Position numbers and translations under genes: made by a program
Shown: piece after piece, positions 16,873 to 26,286 of the stretch
How the letters are laid out: each line of letters opens with the position of its first letter
Numbering within the stretch: position 1 is the first letter of the stretch
Source: Bacillus dicomae
GTDB taxonomy: Bacteria; Bacillota; Bacilli; Bacillales; Bacillaceae_G
Direction: 5' to 3'
DNA length: 64,000 nt
Assembly (NCBI RefSeq): GCF_006494425.1
Contig: NZ_VHIV01000006.1
Coordinates: forward strand, 144,756 to 208,755
The notes under the pieces: generated by a model
Told to the model about the DNA's origin: nothing
The model's database searches: none
Seen by the model: the letters and a program-made list of their open reading frames with translations, nothing else

Positions 16873-18855
16873 TTATACTTTAAATTTACTAGTCATCGCT
16901 TGTAGTTCTTCGGCCATCTCAGCTAAGTTTTGCGAAGCTGAACTAATTTCTTCCATTGAATTCACTTGTTCTTCTGTTGAGGCAGCAACACTTTGCATAC
17001 TAGCTGTATTTTCTTCTGCAGCCGCTGCAATTTCATCGATGGCATTTGTCACTTCATTTGCATCTCCAGCAATTCTCTTCGTTGTTTCTACCATTTGATT
17101 AACTTGAGAAACAATATGTGTAGTAGAACTTAAAATTTCTGTAAAACTTACTTTCGTTTTTGTTACAACATCAAGACCTTGTTGAACTTCCCCATTCACA
17201 TTATCCATAGCCTTAACAGTATGTTCAATATCAGCCTTAATTTCTGCAATTAAATTTGCAATCTCTCCAGATGATTCTCCTGATTGTTCCGCTAATTTTC
17301 TAACCTCATCCGCTACAATAGCAAATCCTCGGCCCTGTTCACCTGCTCGTGCTGCTTCAATAGCCGCATTTAAAGCTAGTAAGTTCGTTTGAGTAGCGAT
17401 GTTTTGAATTGCTTCAGAAATAGCTCCTACCTGCTTTGATTTCTCATCAAGAAGTTTAATAATAGCATCTGACTCGAATACCGATTTAGAAATAGACTGC
17501 ATTTGTTTTGCTGTTTGTTCAACCAATTCTTCCCCTTCTTCAGCTCTTTCTCTCGCATGCAATGAGGAGATAGAAATTGATTCCGCGCTTCCAGTTACAT
17601 CTTGAATTGCTGTATTTACTTGTTGTAATGTAGCCGCACCTTCTTCAACACCTTGACTTTGTGATTCAGCCCCACCTGATACTTGTTCCATTGCAATTGT
17701 AATTTGATCTGTCGCATCATTTGCTTGCTGTACGCTCGCTGTTAACTCTTCAGCCGATGCCGCCACATGCTCTGCTGAAAAACTAATTTGAGTAATAACA
17801 TCTTGTAAAGAGGCAGACATTTCATTAAATGAATTCCCTAATTTTCCTATATCATCATTTGAATGAATTGTAATTTTCTCTGTCAAATCCCCCTTACTAA
17901 TTTTATATGCCGAGTCAGCTATTTTTTTTAATGGTCTTGTAATAGACTTTGTGATGAAATAAATTAATACACTACCAAATACAATAGCGATAGCAATAAC
18001 AATAAAAGTCTTATAAAATACTGGATTCGCAGCTTGGGTAATTTCTTCATCAAACATAACTCCAACTACTTTCCAACCTGTTTTCTCATTTGTTGCAAAG
18101 ATTAAATTCTTTTTATCATCTTGTTCTGTATAAGAGACATTTCCTTGTTTTTCTTCATAAATCGGTTTAATCCAAGGATCAGTAACTTTTGCACCTGGTT
18201 TTCTAGATGGATGACTAACAATTTGCTTATTTTGATCTAAAATAACTGCATAACCTTTTTCCCCAATGTTAATCATTTTAGAGATTTTTAAAATGTTATC
18301 TAAATTTAAGTTAATTCCTATAACACCTTTACCATCTTTTACTTCTTTAGCAATTGTCACTACCATATTTTTTGTAGATGCTGATTGATATGGTGCAGTA
18401 ACAATTACTTTCCCTTTATTTTCATGTGCTTCTTTATACCAATCTCTCTCTGTTGGATTATACCCCTCAGACATTTGGATAAATGGTTCTCTTATAAACT
18501 TTCCCGTCTGCGTTCCAATATAAATACCTTCTACTTCTGGATGAAGTTTTATATATTGTGCTAACTTCGTTCTTACTATTTCTTCTTGTCCATTTGGATA
18601 TGTATCCTCTGTTAAGATGTCTGCAAAGTATGCTGCATCAACAAATTTCTCTTCTATATTTTGAGAAATAACAGTATTTAAAATCGAAATATTTTCCTTT
18701 GCTTTACCTGTAATTTGTTGTTCAAAATTTGTTTTGGCAGTTTGATATGAAACACCACCGATAATAAGTCCTGGTATAGTTAAAATAAGAAAAAATGAAA
18801 TGATTAATTTTTTCTTGATACTCATACATTTAACCCAGTTAAATATCTTTTGCAT
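16873..18855 (-). CDS. Methyl-accepting chemotaxis protein with dCache domain (malate module)
   Basis: A 660-aa membrane chemoreceptor of the McpA/McpB type. Two transmembrane helices (about 18-38 and 282-303) enclose a double-Cache sensor; then come HAMP and the long signalling coiled coil with the conserved tip ([20 protein letters not shown]). The sensor carries YNPTERDWY, four residues of the amino-acid-binding dCache motif, but the following aspartate of that motif appears as asparagine ([10 protein letters not shown]), unlike the paralogue at 36257. I use the second of two adjacent ATGs because AGGAGG is 6 bp from it. It sits upstream of malK; its ligand may be a module-related carboxylate. 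Confidence 0.9.
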   Translation of the reverse strand: MQKIFNWVKCMSIKKKLIISFFLILTIPGLIIGGVSYQTAKTNFEQQITGKAKENISILNTVISQNIEEKFVDAAYFADILTEDTYPNGQEEIVRTKLAQYIKLHPEVEGIYIGTQTGKFIREPFIQMSEGYNPTERDWYKEAHENKGKVIVTAPYQSASTKNMVVTIAKEVKDGKGVIGINLNLDNILKISKMINIGEKGYAVILDQNKQIVSHPSRKPGAKVTDPWIKPIYEEKQGNVSYTEQDDKKNLIFATNEKTGWKVVGVMFDEEITQAANPVFYKTFIVIAIAIVFGSVLIYFITKSITRPLKKIADSAYKISKGDLTEKITIHSNDDIGKLGNSFNEMSASLQDVITQISFSAEHVAASAEELTASVQQANDATDQITIAMEQVSGGAESQSQGVEEGAATLQQVNTAIQDVTGSAESISISSLHARERAEEGEELVEQTAKQMQSISKSVFESDAIIKLLDEKSKQVGAISEAIQNIATQTNLLALNAAIEAARAGEQGRGFAIVADEVRKLAEQSGESSGEIANLIAEIKADIEHTVKAMDNVNGEVQQGLDVVTKTKVSFTEILSSTTHIVSQVNQMVETTKRIAGDANEVTNAIDEIAAAAEENTASMQSVAASTEEQVNSMEEISSASQNLAEMAEELQAMTSKFKV

Positions 18856-18919
18856 CATAATCCTCCTTTATGTAATGTGGATACTTGTGTAATTTTATAC
18901 AAGTAACATATATAAAACA

Positions 18920-18956
18920 ATATATAATGATAACATGTAATTTTTTTGTCAATTAT
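18920..18956 (-). promoter_or_regulatory. Possible sigma-A promoter of the chemoreceptor gene
   Basis: On the minus strand TTGACA is followed about 17 bp later by CATTAT/ATTATA in the AT-rich leader, some 65-100 bp upstream of the start. The -35 is perfect and the -10 is weak. Coordinates are approximate. Confidence 0.4.
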
Positions 18957-19000
18957 GCATTTTTACATATTCACTACTTCGAAATACTTAATCATAAAAA

Positions 19001-19043
19001 ATAAGAGAACTTTAGCTTATATAATAAGCTAAAGTTCTCTTAT
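19001..19043 (-). terminator. Terminator after the C39-like gene
   Basis: A 20-bp perfect inverted repeat (ATAAGAGAACTTTAGCTTAT and its complement) with a 3-nt loop, followed on the minus strand by TTTTTATG. It is one of the strongest hairpins in the window. Confidence 0.9.
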
Positions 19044-19107
19044 TTCTTAACAAAAAACACCCGCAAAAAAATCTCTTACAATTCCTTACATCTATTTCCC
19101 TACTAAT

Positions 19108-19845
19108 TCATTTGGAGCTTTTCACATAACTAATCGCCTGACTACCCATTTGCACCCATGCCTTTTCAAAACTTTCTCTCGGTACTTTTACATCTAAACT
19201 ATCACTTAGAGGATCTCGAATGTATACAAATTCTTTATCATATCCAACAAGTACTACACAATGTTCATTATACGTAATAGAAACGTCTCCACTATTTGTC
19301 TCCCATGTAGTAAATTCATCTTCATCTAATGGTGCAAATGTTGCATTTGTAATCATGACTACCGGTTGTCCTGATTTTACACTTTTATAAAGTTCTTCTA
19401 TATTCTTCCCTGTTAAGTCTATAGCTTTATTAGGTAAATACTTTTTTGCTAATTGAAAAAGTGGTCCATGATATACACCATATCCAGATTCAGAAAAGGT
19501 ATAAATGTTTCCAACAAATCCTTCATTCGGATTCCCTCTTACACCATCGTCTAAAAAATTCACCTTTTTGATTTCACTTGCCAATTCCATCTTATCTACT
19601 GAAACACCTGCATATTGTAACAGCATCGCTAAACTCGTTACTTCGCACCCTCTATCTAATTCTGGTAATTGCTGAATTAAGGGTACATTTGATAAGATGA
19701 CCTTTTCATCATTATTACTAATTCCGCTTTGTATATTGAAGAATGTTAACTTCTCCACATACTTTGTAATTCCATTTGTATATACATTCCATACTGCTAT
19801 ACCAAGTACAGCCATACATATATACCACTTCCATTTCCGTATCAC
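19108..19845 (-). CDS. C39-type peptidase-like exported or membrane-anchored protein
   Basis: About 245 aa. An N-terminal hydrophobic helix (WYICMAVLGIAVWNVY) acts as signal anchor; the rest should lie outside the cell. The papain-like C39 family motifs are present: catalytic Cys in LDRGCEVTSLAMLLQYAG, His in YNEHCVVLVGYD and Asp in YIRDP. I prefer the GTG at 19845, which is 7 bp from AAAGGG; an in-frame GTG at 19851 is also possible. It follows the repeat protein gene by about a dozen bases, forming a two-gene operon. Double-glycine leader processing is not implied, because no ABC transporter accompanies it. Confidence 0.82.
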   Translation of the reverse strand: MIRKWKWYICMAVLGIAVWNVYTNGITKYVEKLTFFNIQSGISNNDEKVILSNVPLIQQLPELDRGCEVTSLAMLLQYAGVSVDKMELASEIKKVNFLDDGVRGNPNEGFVGNIYTFSESGYGVYHGPLFQLAKKYLPNKAIDLTGKNIEELYKSVKSGQPVVMITNATFAPLDEDEFTTWETNSGDVSITYNEHCVVLVGYDKEFVYIRDPLSDSLDVKVPRESFEKAWVQMGSQAISYVKSSK

Positions 19846-19858
19846 TCTCACGCCCTTT

Positions 19859-20680
19859 TTAGTTCGTTAAATAAGAATAAAACGCATCAGCATCCGTTCG
19901 AATCACCGGTACAAAATTTAGTTCTTTTCCTTTTTCAGGCTGATCTACTTTTATTTTTTCTGCTAATTCTTGAACGTTCATATTCATTTTATCCATATTA
20001 AGCTCCTCTGCCATTTGCAATACTTTTTGTTCATTAATTTCGCTTAATACTTGATATATATCTTTACCATACAGATCAATATGATATTTTTTTGCTTCTT
20101 CCTGCACTTTTTGTTCGTACACTTCTTGTGCTAGCGCTTCTATCTCTTTTCCTTTTTGCGAAATACCTAACTTCCCTGCTTCCTCTCTTACTTTCGTTCC
20201 ATAGATTTCTTCCGCAATATCCTCTATTTCTTTTCCATTTGTTGAAATGCCTAATTTATCGGCTTCATCGCTAATTTTAATCGTATTAATTTGAGTAATT
20301 AAATTTACAATTGATGTATTCTCTATAGATATGCCTAGCTTTAACGCTTCTTGCTTCACTTTTGTTTCATAGATTTCTTCTGAAAGAGTCCCAACATCTT
20401 TTCCTTCTATCGAAATCCCTAACTGCTCTGCTTCTCTTCCTACTTCCGTTTCATGGATTTCTTTTTCTAGCGTAATTTGTTCTTTCCCTTCCGTTTCAAT
20501 ACCTAGATTCTCCGCCTTTTCTTCTGTATGCACCGCATGTATCTTTCCATTGTTTAATTGTTCTTTACTGCGCTGCGTGTAATCAGTCTTTCCTTTTGAT
20601 GTTTCAGAAGGAGAGGCACCGCCTAATATACTTAAACTCATTACTCCAATAGTGAATACCGTCATCATTTTTTTTTTCAA
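19859..20680 (-). CDS. Exported protein of tandem 31-residue repeats
   Basis: A 273-aa protein with a signal peptide (MKKKMMTVFTIGVMSLSILGG) and a TTG start supported by GGGAGG at 8-bp spacing. After a Lys/Gln-rich stretch come about seven repeats of 31-32 residues with the pattern LGI-x(3)-GKEI-x(2)-L-x(2)-EIYETKV-x(2)-EA-x-K, highly charged and probably helical. The C-terminus (FVPVIRTDADAFYSYLTN) is unrelated to the repeats. No enzymatic motif is visible. It is co-transcribed with the C39-like protein, so it may be a substrate, partner or cell-wall ligand of it. The family name is not known to me. Confidence 0.75.
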   Translation of the reverse strand: MKKKMMTVFTIGVMSLSILGGASPSETSKGKTDYTQRSKEQLNNGKIHAVHTEEKAENLGIETEGKEQITLEKEIHETEVGREAEQLGISIEGKDVGTLSEEIYETKVKQEALKLGISIENTSIVNLITQINTIKISDEADKLGISTNGKEIEDIAEEIYGTKVREEAGKLGISQKGKEIEALAQEVYEQKVQEEAKKYHIDLYGKDIYQVLSEINEQKVLQMAEELNMDKMNMNVQELAEKIKVDQPEKGKELNFVPVIRTDADAFYSYLTN

Positions 20681-20869
20681 AATTAATTCCTCCCTCTTAC
20701 AACTTCTTTTCCATCATTCCCATAAAATTTTTAATGCTATACATAATCGAAATAACATTATGATCAATATAATCTGCTTAAATACATTTTTATACTCGCT
20801 TCTTTATGCGACGAACTTTCTGTATATCATACATGTTATAAATAGTTTCTTAACTTTCCCTTAAAAAAA

Positions 20870-20895
20870 GACGACCTTGTAAAAACAAGATCGTC
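20870..20895 (-). terminator. Terminator after the second OmpR-type system
   Basis: GACGACCTTG and CAAGATCGTC (one G-U pair) form a 10-bp stem around TAAAA, preceded by A7 on the plus strand, i.e. a T run on the minus strand. Confidence 0.85.
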
Positions 20896-20902
20896 CTCTC
20901 AC

Positions 20903-22153
20903 TTATATTCTTTGGTTTTTAGGAAGAATTACTTCAAAACAAGTGCCCTCTCCCCATTCACTCTCTACTAATATTTTTCCATAATGCTTTTCTACAATCC
21001 AATTTGCAATTGAAAGACCTAATCCAGCTCCTTCTGACGCACTTCTCGCTTTATCTCCTTGATAAAAACGATTAAATAGTTTTGGGATATCCTCATCTTT
21101 CACTCCTATTCCATCATCTTTCACTCGTATACGAATCGAACTGTTCGTTTGCGTACAATCGATTTGTATATGACCACCTTCATTCGTATACTTCATCGCA
21201 TTGTCTAACAATATGACCATCATTTGATGAATTCTCTCTCTATCACCCATAAATGATATACCATGCTCTACTTTCAATATCATCTCTTTTTCTTGATAGG
21301 AAGCAATCTCCTTATATGGATCTACTATCTCTTCTAACAATTTATCTATTTCAAATGTTTTTTTATCCATCTCAATTTGATCAGAATCAGAACGTGCTAA
21401 CAATAATAAATTAGCTACAAGCTTAGATAACCGTCTACATTCTTTTGAAATTGTAGAGATATCCATTGCTTTTTCTTCTATTGTCGCAGATGGTGATTGA
21501 AATAATATATCTGTTTTGGATTGAATAACTGCAAGTGGTGTCCTTAATTCATGCGATGCATCCGAAACGAATTGCTGCTGTTTTTCCCATGAATTTTGAA
21601 TGGGTACGAGTGCCCTACCAGCTAGGAAAAAGCCGATACCGATTGCACATACACTTCCTATGCTACAGCCTATAACGAGAATTAAAAATAAAGTATTTAA
21701 CATGCCTTCTTCCGCTGTTATATCTCGTACGATTTGAACTATCTCTCCATTTTTTTGAAGGGAGAATGTTCTAAAATATCGTCCTTGTACTTCAATATCT
21801 TGCAAAGTCTCTAACTTTTTGGGCGAAAACCTTTCCAAATTCTCTTCAAAAATAGCACGGAATTTACGGTTATCACCCACTATTTCCACTGTTTCCCCCT
21901 TCCAGGTTATTTCAGTTACCCGGGGATCTCCAATTTGAATATTCTCCATACGTTTTCTTGGTGGTACTTTAACATCTAATTTTCCTCTATACTGAGCTAT
22001 CATTTTTATAGATTGATCTACTTCATTATAAATACGTTTATACGTGTACGAATAAATAATACTGCCTAATACGCCTATCAAAATGATAAATACTAACGAA
22101 TTTATTATAGTCAATCGAATGCGCGTCTTCTGAAACATACTTCCCTTTTTCAT
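20903..22153 (-). CDS. Sensor histidine kinase (EnvZ-like)
   Basis: A 416-aa membrane kinase. Transmembrane helices at about 13-35 and 152-176 enclose an extracytoplasmic domain of about 115 residues. Phospho-His201 lies in SDASHELRTPLAVI. The ATPase domain has LLDNAMKYT, DDGIGVKDEDIPKLFNRFYQ and GAGLGLSI. The start overlaps the stop of the response regulator gene by 4 bp, so the two are coupled; MFQKT six codons in is an alternative start. The signal is unknown, and the neighbouring genes do not suggest one. Confidence 0.9.
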   Translation of the reverse strand: MKKGSMFQKTRIRLTIINSLVFIILIGVLGSIIYSYTYKRIYNEVDQSIKMIAQYRGKLDVKVPPRKRMENIQIGDPRVTEITWKGETVEIVGDNRKFRAIFEENLERFSPKKLETLQDIEVQGRYFRTFSLQKNGEIVQIVRDITAEEGMLNTLFLILVIGCSIGSVCAIGIGFFLAGRALVPIQNSWEKQQQFVSDASHELRTPLAVIQSKTDILFQSPSATIEEKAMDISTISKECRRLSKLVANLLLLARSDSDQIEMDKKTFEIDKLLEEIVDPYKEIASYQEKEMILKVEHGISFMGDRERIHQMMVILLDNAMKYTNEGGHIQIDCTQTNSSIRIRVKDDGIGVKDEDIPKLFNRFYQGDKARSASEGAGLGLSIANWIVEKHYGKILVESEWGEGTCFEVILPKNQRI

Positions 22154-22821
22154 TGTTCTTTTAATATATATCCAATACCTCGAACGGTTTGAATGTCTTT
22201 CTGATAACCGAATGGCTCTAGTTTTTTACGTAAATGATGCACATACACTTCTACAATCGCTACTGTCGTATCTGAATCAAATCCCCAAACACGATCAAAA
22301 ATTTGTTCACGCATTAAGATTTTTCCGCTATTTTGAACAAGGTACTCTAGAAGCTCATATTGTTTTAATGTTAGCTTCATACTTTGTCCATCTACTTGAA
22401 CATCTTTATCTTTTCCGAACAGTTCAATCCCTTTATAGCGAATTGTTTGCTGCGTTGTTAAACTACCACTTCTGCGTAGTAAAGCACGAATTCTCGCTTT
22501 TAATTCTGGAGCTTGAAACGGCTTAACGATATAGTCATCCCCACCAAAATCCAATCCTTTCACTCGGTCTTCTAAAGAATCTCTCGCTGTTAAAAACAGG
22601 ACTGGCGTTTCAATCTTTTCATTACGTATTTTTTGAATCACTTCAAATCCATCCATCTCTGGCATCATCACATCAAGCAAAATCGCATCATAAATGTTTT
22701 GCAACGCTAAAAACAACCCATCTTCTCCATTTAAAGCTGTATCCACTTCAAATTCATCACGCAAAATTTGTACGATAGACTCTAATAACGAAGCATTATC
22801 TTCTACTACGAGTAAGCGCAT
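22150..22821 (-). CDS. OmpR-family response regulator
   Basis: A 223-aa regulator. I use the ATG at 22821 because GGAAGGTGAG lies just upstream; a GTG 18 bases earlier would swallow that site. Receiver domain: VVEDN, phospho-acceptor in AILLDVMMPEMDG, lysine in DYIVKPF. Winged-helix domain: LTLKQYELLEYL, VEVYVHHLRKKL and RGIGYIL. It is first in the operon with the kinase that follows. The target genes are not evident from the window. Confidence 0.92.
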   Translation of the reverse strand: MRLLVVEDNASLLESIVQILRDEFEVDTALNGEDGLFLALQNIYDAILLDVMMPEMDGFEVIQKIRNEKIETPVLFLTARDSLEDRVKGLDFGGDDYIVKPFQAPELKARIRALLRRSGSLTTQQTIRYKGIELFGKDKDVQVDGQSMKLTLKQYELLEYLVQNSGKILMREQIFDRVWGFDSDTTVAIVEVYVHHLRKKLEPFGYQKDIQTVRGIGYILKEQ

Positions 22822-22934
22822 ATTCTCACCTTCCACCATATCGTTCGATTCTATTTATAATTACATTTTAACGTTTTTTTGATATAAAATTTGAAAGACT
22901 TATTATAAAAACTCTTCCTTAAATTTTGCTTAAT

Positions 22935-22980
22935 AAAAAGTTGAAAGAAATAAGATTCTCCTTATCTCTTTCAACTTTTT
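22935..22980 (-). terminator. Terminator after the metallophosphoesterase gene
   Basis: AAAAAGTTGAAAGA and TCTTTCAACTTTTT form the outer stem, with AATAAG/CTTAT inside. It overlaps the last codons of the phosphatase gene. Confidence 0.8.
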
Positions 22981-23675
22981 ATTACGTACACCTTTTTACT
23001 CGGCAATTCTAAACAATTTAGCTGGCCACCATATACAGCACCGCCATCAATTCCTATAATACGATTATTTCCAAAATACACATTACAATTATCATTTCCA
23101 TGAAACGTTTTTGTTTCCGTATGACCAAATACAACAACCTTTTCACCGCTATATCCATTATGAAACTCATTACGGATCCACATTAACGTATATGGTTCAC
23201 ATTCAGAAACTCGTTTCATAGGCTCAACACCAGCATGTACAAATATATACTCTTCCGTTTCAATGTAATGATCTAGTTCTTGAATAAACTTTACATGTTC
23301 ATCTAAAACAGGAGACTGTAAAATTGGTTTTCGGAAAGCCTCCTCATTAACCACAATATCTTTTTCTACAAATCCATAGCTGTATAAAGTCTTATCTCCA
23401 CCATTCCTTTTTACCCAATGGTTCCATGAACGTTCCTCATCCTTCGTTAACGCTTTAATCATCATATCCTCATGGTTTCCCTTTAGAACTAGGGCTCCAT
23501 CTTCTTTTAACCCTTTTACCTTTTCAATTACTGCACGCGCATTTGGACCACGATCTACATAATCTCCTAATAAAATCAATTGATCCTGTCTTGCATCGTA
23601 TTGAGCTTCTTCCAATAACTGTTCGAACTTTTCTATTTCTCCATGAATATCACTAATAACAAGCATTCTTTTCAT
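22971..23675 (-). CDS. Metallophosphoesterase, PPP serine/threonine phosphatase family
   Basis: A 234-aa cytoplasmic phosphoesterase of the PrpE/ApaH/lambda-phosphatase type. All PPP metal motifs are present: SDIHGE (GDxHG-type), LLGDYVDRG and LKGNHEDM, then the histidine in VHAGVEP and VFGHTETK. It may dephosphorylate proteins or diadenosine polyphosphates; the sequence does not decide. A single gene with its own terminator. Confidence 0.88.
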   Translation of the reverse strand: MKRMLVISDIHGEIEKFEQLLEEAQYDARQDQLILLGDYVDRGPNARAVIEKVKGLKEDGALVLKGNHEDMMIKALTKDEERSWNHWVKRNGGDKTLYSYGFVEKDIVVNEEAFRKPILQSPVLDEHVKFIQELDHYIETEEYIFVHAGVEPMKRVSECEPYTLMWIRNEFHNGYSGEKVVVFGHTETKTFHGNDNCNVYFGNNRIIGIDGGAVYGGQLNCLELPSKKVYVIKS

Positions 23676-23755
23676 ATTATCCCCCCTCTTTTTAATTATA
23701 GTTCAAAACAACAGAAAATTCCGAATCACCTTTATTACAAACTAGACTATTATCC

Positions 23756-23819
23756 TTACAACAATGTAAGTCTCTTGTCATCCAATTCGATAGTTGCAAT
23801 TGCTATATTTCCTTATACT
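23756..23819 (+). promoter_or_regulatory. Composite BceR-like promoter, copy 3
   Basis: TTACAACAATGTAA at 23756-23769, GTCAT at 23777, TCGATAGTTG at 23787 and TATACT at 23814-23819. The spacings are the same as in copies 1 and 2. It drives the 27-aa ORF at 23860. Confidence 0.65.
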
Positions 23820-23859
23820 AAAAGTATGAAATGAAACAAAAAACAAGGAGAGATGAGAA

Positions 23860-23943
23860 ATGAAAAAAGTGATGGAAGTTGTAGTAGCAGTGGCAGAGGT
23901 TTTCGTAAATGGCAAACAAGTTGCAATGGAGTTAAACAAATAA
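23860..23943 (+). CDS. 27-aa microprotein, paralogue of 11585
   Basis: The ATG at 23860 is 9 bp from GGAG in AAGGAGAGATGAGA, a leader almost identical to that of the first copy. The peptide starts MKKVMEVVVAV and ends GKQVAMELNK and is 21/27 identical to the product at 11585. Five codons differ only in the third base, evidence of coding. Downstream the two cassettes share TTCATTTTTTTGAT followed by CTTATCTC. The function is unknown; its promoter class suggests a response to envelope-acting antimicrobials. Confidence 0.75.
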   Translation: MKKVMEVVVAVAEVFVNGKQVAMELNK

Positions 23944-24029
23944 TGAAAAGGACAAAATTCATTCTAGACCCTTTACTCATATAAAAGAGATAAGACTTCT
24001 TCATTTTTTTGATCCCTTATCTCCCTATA

Positions 24030-24066
24030 GAGAAAGCCGTATCCCTTTTAAGGATACGGCTTTCTC
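24030..24066 (-). terminator. Terminator of the glpP-ugp operon
   Basis: GAGAAAGCCGTATCC and GGATACGGCTTTCTC form a perfect 15-bp stem around a 7-nt loop, immediately before the ugpB stop on the minus strand. Confidence 0.85.
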
Positions 24067-25443
24067 TTATTTTTGACTCGTACGAGCTGAAATACTAATT
24101 GCTCTATCTGTTGCTTTTGCAGCCTCATCTAGCGCTTCTTTACTATTCTTTCCGTCATACATTGCTTCTAATGCTTTTACAACTGCATCTCGTGATTCTG
24201 GGAATACACTAATTAAAGCACCTTGTGTTGCTGGAGATTGTTTCGTCGCTTGCAATTGATCTACTGTTACTTTCAACTGTGGATATTTTTCATATTGCTC
24301 TTTCACTAACGGTTCATTATATGCGTCCGGATTAATAGAGAAATAACCTGTTGCAGTATGCCATTTTGCTTGTACGTCTGGCTTCGTTAAATATTTCATA
24401 AAGTCCCAAGCACCTTGTTGCGTTTCTTCTGAAACCATATTCGTCATCCATAATGATGCACCGCCAATAACAACACCATTTTGTTTCGAATCTTCTGGGT
24501 ATGGAATATACGAAACACCTACATTAAACTTAGATGCATCAATTAGGTCGCGAACACCAGCTGAAGAATCTAAATACATAGCAACTTGTCCAGACTGGAA
24601 CGCGGCACGAATATCATCCCAACTTGCTCCATACTTTCCAAGTGCGCCAGCTTTATTTAACTCATCTAACATTTCAAATACTTTCTGTCCCTCTTTACCG
24701 TTAAATACGGCTTTCTTTGCAGCATCTTTACGACCGTTTTCGTTATCTACATATAAAGCACCTTGTGTCGCTAACAATTCTTCAAAGAACCAACCGTAGT
24801 TAAGCATGGAGAATCCATATTGTTTTACATTTCCGCCTTCTTTAATCATTAACTTTTTCGCTGCTTCTTGTAATTCCGCATACGTTTTCGGAGCTTTCTC
24901 TGGATCTAAGCCCGCCTTTGCGAAAGCATCTTTATTATAAATTAATACTGGTGTAGATGAATTAAATGGCATAGAATACATTTTTCCATCAACTGAATAA
25001 TAATTTGTAATTGCTTTTTCCAATTTTGAAGTATCATACTTATCCTTTTTTATCCAACTATCAATTGGCGTAATCTTTTTGCTATCAATCATATATTTTG
25101 TTGTAATTTCACTCGACTGAACAAGAGCTGGCGCTTCTTTCGTAGCAGACATCGTTCTAAATTTCGTTAAAGACTCTTCATATGTCCCTTGGAACTCTGC
25201 CTTTATCTCGTATTTATTTTGTGACTTATTATAGTCTGCAACAAGCCCATCTAGTACGCCTTGTGTTTTTCCACCCATCGCATGCCAAAAACGAATTACA
25301 GTTTTATCACCATTTTTTTCAACTGGTGCTACTTTTGCCTGCGCTTCAGGTTTTCCCTCTGTTTTACTATTTGAACAAGCTGCACTAGATAATGCCATTG
25401 TTGCTACTATTAATAGAGCAGCACCTTTTTTAACTAGACTCAT
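24067..25443 (-). CDS. ugpB: Glycerol-3-phosphate ABC transporter, substrate-binding lipoprotein
   Basis: A 458-aa extracellular binding protein of solute-binding family 1. The signal peptide ends in the lipobox SAAC (Cys23). The mature protein has the family's VIRFWHAMGG start and the TYAELQEAAKKL segment. Last gene of the operon, 21 bp after ugpE. The specificity for glycerol-3-phosphate or its diesters is inferred from similarity to UgpB and from the glpP and Pho-box context; an unrelated sugar cannot be fully excluded from motifs alone. Confidence 0.85.
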   Translation of the reverse strand: MSLVKKGAALLIVATMALSSAACSNSKTEGKPEAQAKVAPVEKNGDKTVIRFWHAMGGKTQGVLDGLVADYNKSQNKYEIKAEFQGTYEESLTKFRTMSATKEAPALVQSSEITTKYMIDSKKITPIDSWIKKDKYDTSKLEKAITNYYSVDGKMYSMPFNSSTPVLIYNKDAFAKAGLDPEKAPKTYAELQEAAKKLMIKEGGNVKQYGFSMLNYGWFFEELLATQGALYVDNENGRKDAAKKAVFNGKEGQKVFEMLDELNKAGALGKYGASWDDIRAAFQSGQVAMYLDSSAGVRDLIDASKFNVGVSYIPYPEDSKQNGVVIGGASLWMTNMVSEETQQGAWDFMKYLTKPDVQAKWHTATGYFSINPDAYNEPLVKEQYEKYPQLKVTVDQLQATKQSPATQGALISVFPESRDAVVKALEAMYDGKNSKEALDEAAKATDRAISISARTSQK

Positions 25444-25464
25444 TTTAATCTCACCTTCTCTTAG

Positions 25465-26286
25465 TTATTTAATTGCACCTTTTGTTAATCCTTGTTGTAA
25501 TTGCTTTTGCCCTAAAAATAATAGAATTAATGTTGGTATAACGATAACCGTAACACCTGCCATTACGCTTCCCCAATCAGTTGCAACTTCTTGAGATTGA
25601 AGCTGCTTCACACCAATTTGAACTGTTCTTACCTTTTCATCAGTGGTCACTAAAAGTGGCCATAAGTACATATTCCATGTTGTTAAAAAACTATATACTC
25701 CAAGCGTAATAAAACTCGTTTTACAATACGGAATTACAACGCTGAATAAAAATCTTACATTTCCAATCCCTTCAATAAAAGCAGCTTCTTTCAGTTCATT
25801 GGGAAGTGTCATAAAATGTTGACGTAACAAGAAAATACCGAAAGCTGTTGCAAAAAACGGCACTGTCATCCCAGCGAAGCTATTGATCCAGCCAAAGTTT
25901 TGAATCGTTAAAAAGTTAGGTACCATCGTTGCTTCCCACGGAATAAGCATCGTTGAAATAAACAGGAAGAAAATAAGATTTCTTCCTTTAAACTGGAGAA
26001 AAACAAAAGCATACGCCGCTAAGCTTGATACAATAAGTTGTCCAATCATAACGACTGTCGATACAATTAAACTGTTATATAAGTATGTAAAAAGCGGTAC
26101 TTTTTGAAAAATATTAATGAAATTATCAAAAGTAAATTGGGTCGGAAATAACCTTCTCATTTGAATATCATCTGGTGTCATAAAGCTTATTAAAAATGCA
26201 TAGAGTACAGGAAAAAATACCATTACTGCACTAATTATGAGCAGCATGTATAGTAGGAAATTTTGCTTCCACTGTTTAACAATCAT
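25465..26286 (-). CDS. ugpE: Glycerol-3-phosphate ABC transporter, permease
   Basis: A 273-aa inner-membrane permease of the MalG/UgpE type with six predicted helices. The EAA loop contacting the ATPase is ELKEAAFIEGIGNVRFLFSV. It overlaps ugpA by 4 bp and pairs with it to form the translocation channel. The N-terminal helix (LLYMLLIISAVMVFFPVLYAF) and the DNFINIFQ segment are typical of the family. Confidence 0.9.
   Translation of the reverse strand: MIVKQWKQNFLLYMLLIISAVMVFFPVLYAFLISFMTPDDIQMRRLFPTQFTFDNFINIFQKVPLFTYLYNSLIVSTVVMIGQLIVSSLAAYAFVFLQFKGRNLIFFLFISTMLIPWEATMVPNFLTIQNFGWINSFAGMTVPFFATAFGIFLLRQHFMTLPNELKEAAFIEGIGNVRFLFSVVIPYCKTSFITLGVYSFLTTWNMYLWPLLVTTDEKVRTVQIGVKQLQSQEVATDWGSVMAGVTVIVIPTLILLFLGQKQLQQGLTKGAIK

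Noticed and set aside
19108-19845. Bacteriocin-processing C39 exporter
   Set aside because: There are no ABC or membrane-domain genes and no double-glycine leader peptide nearby; the protein has a single N-terminal anchor only.
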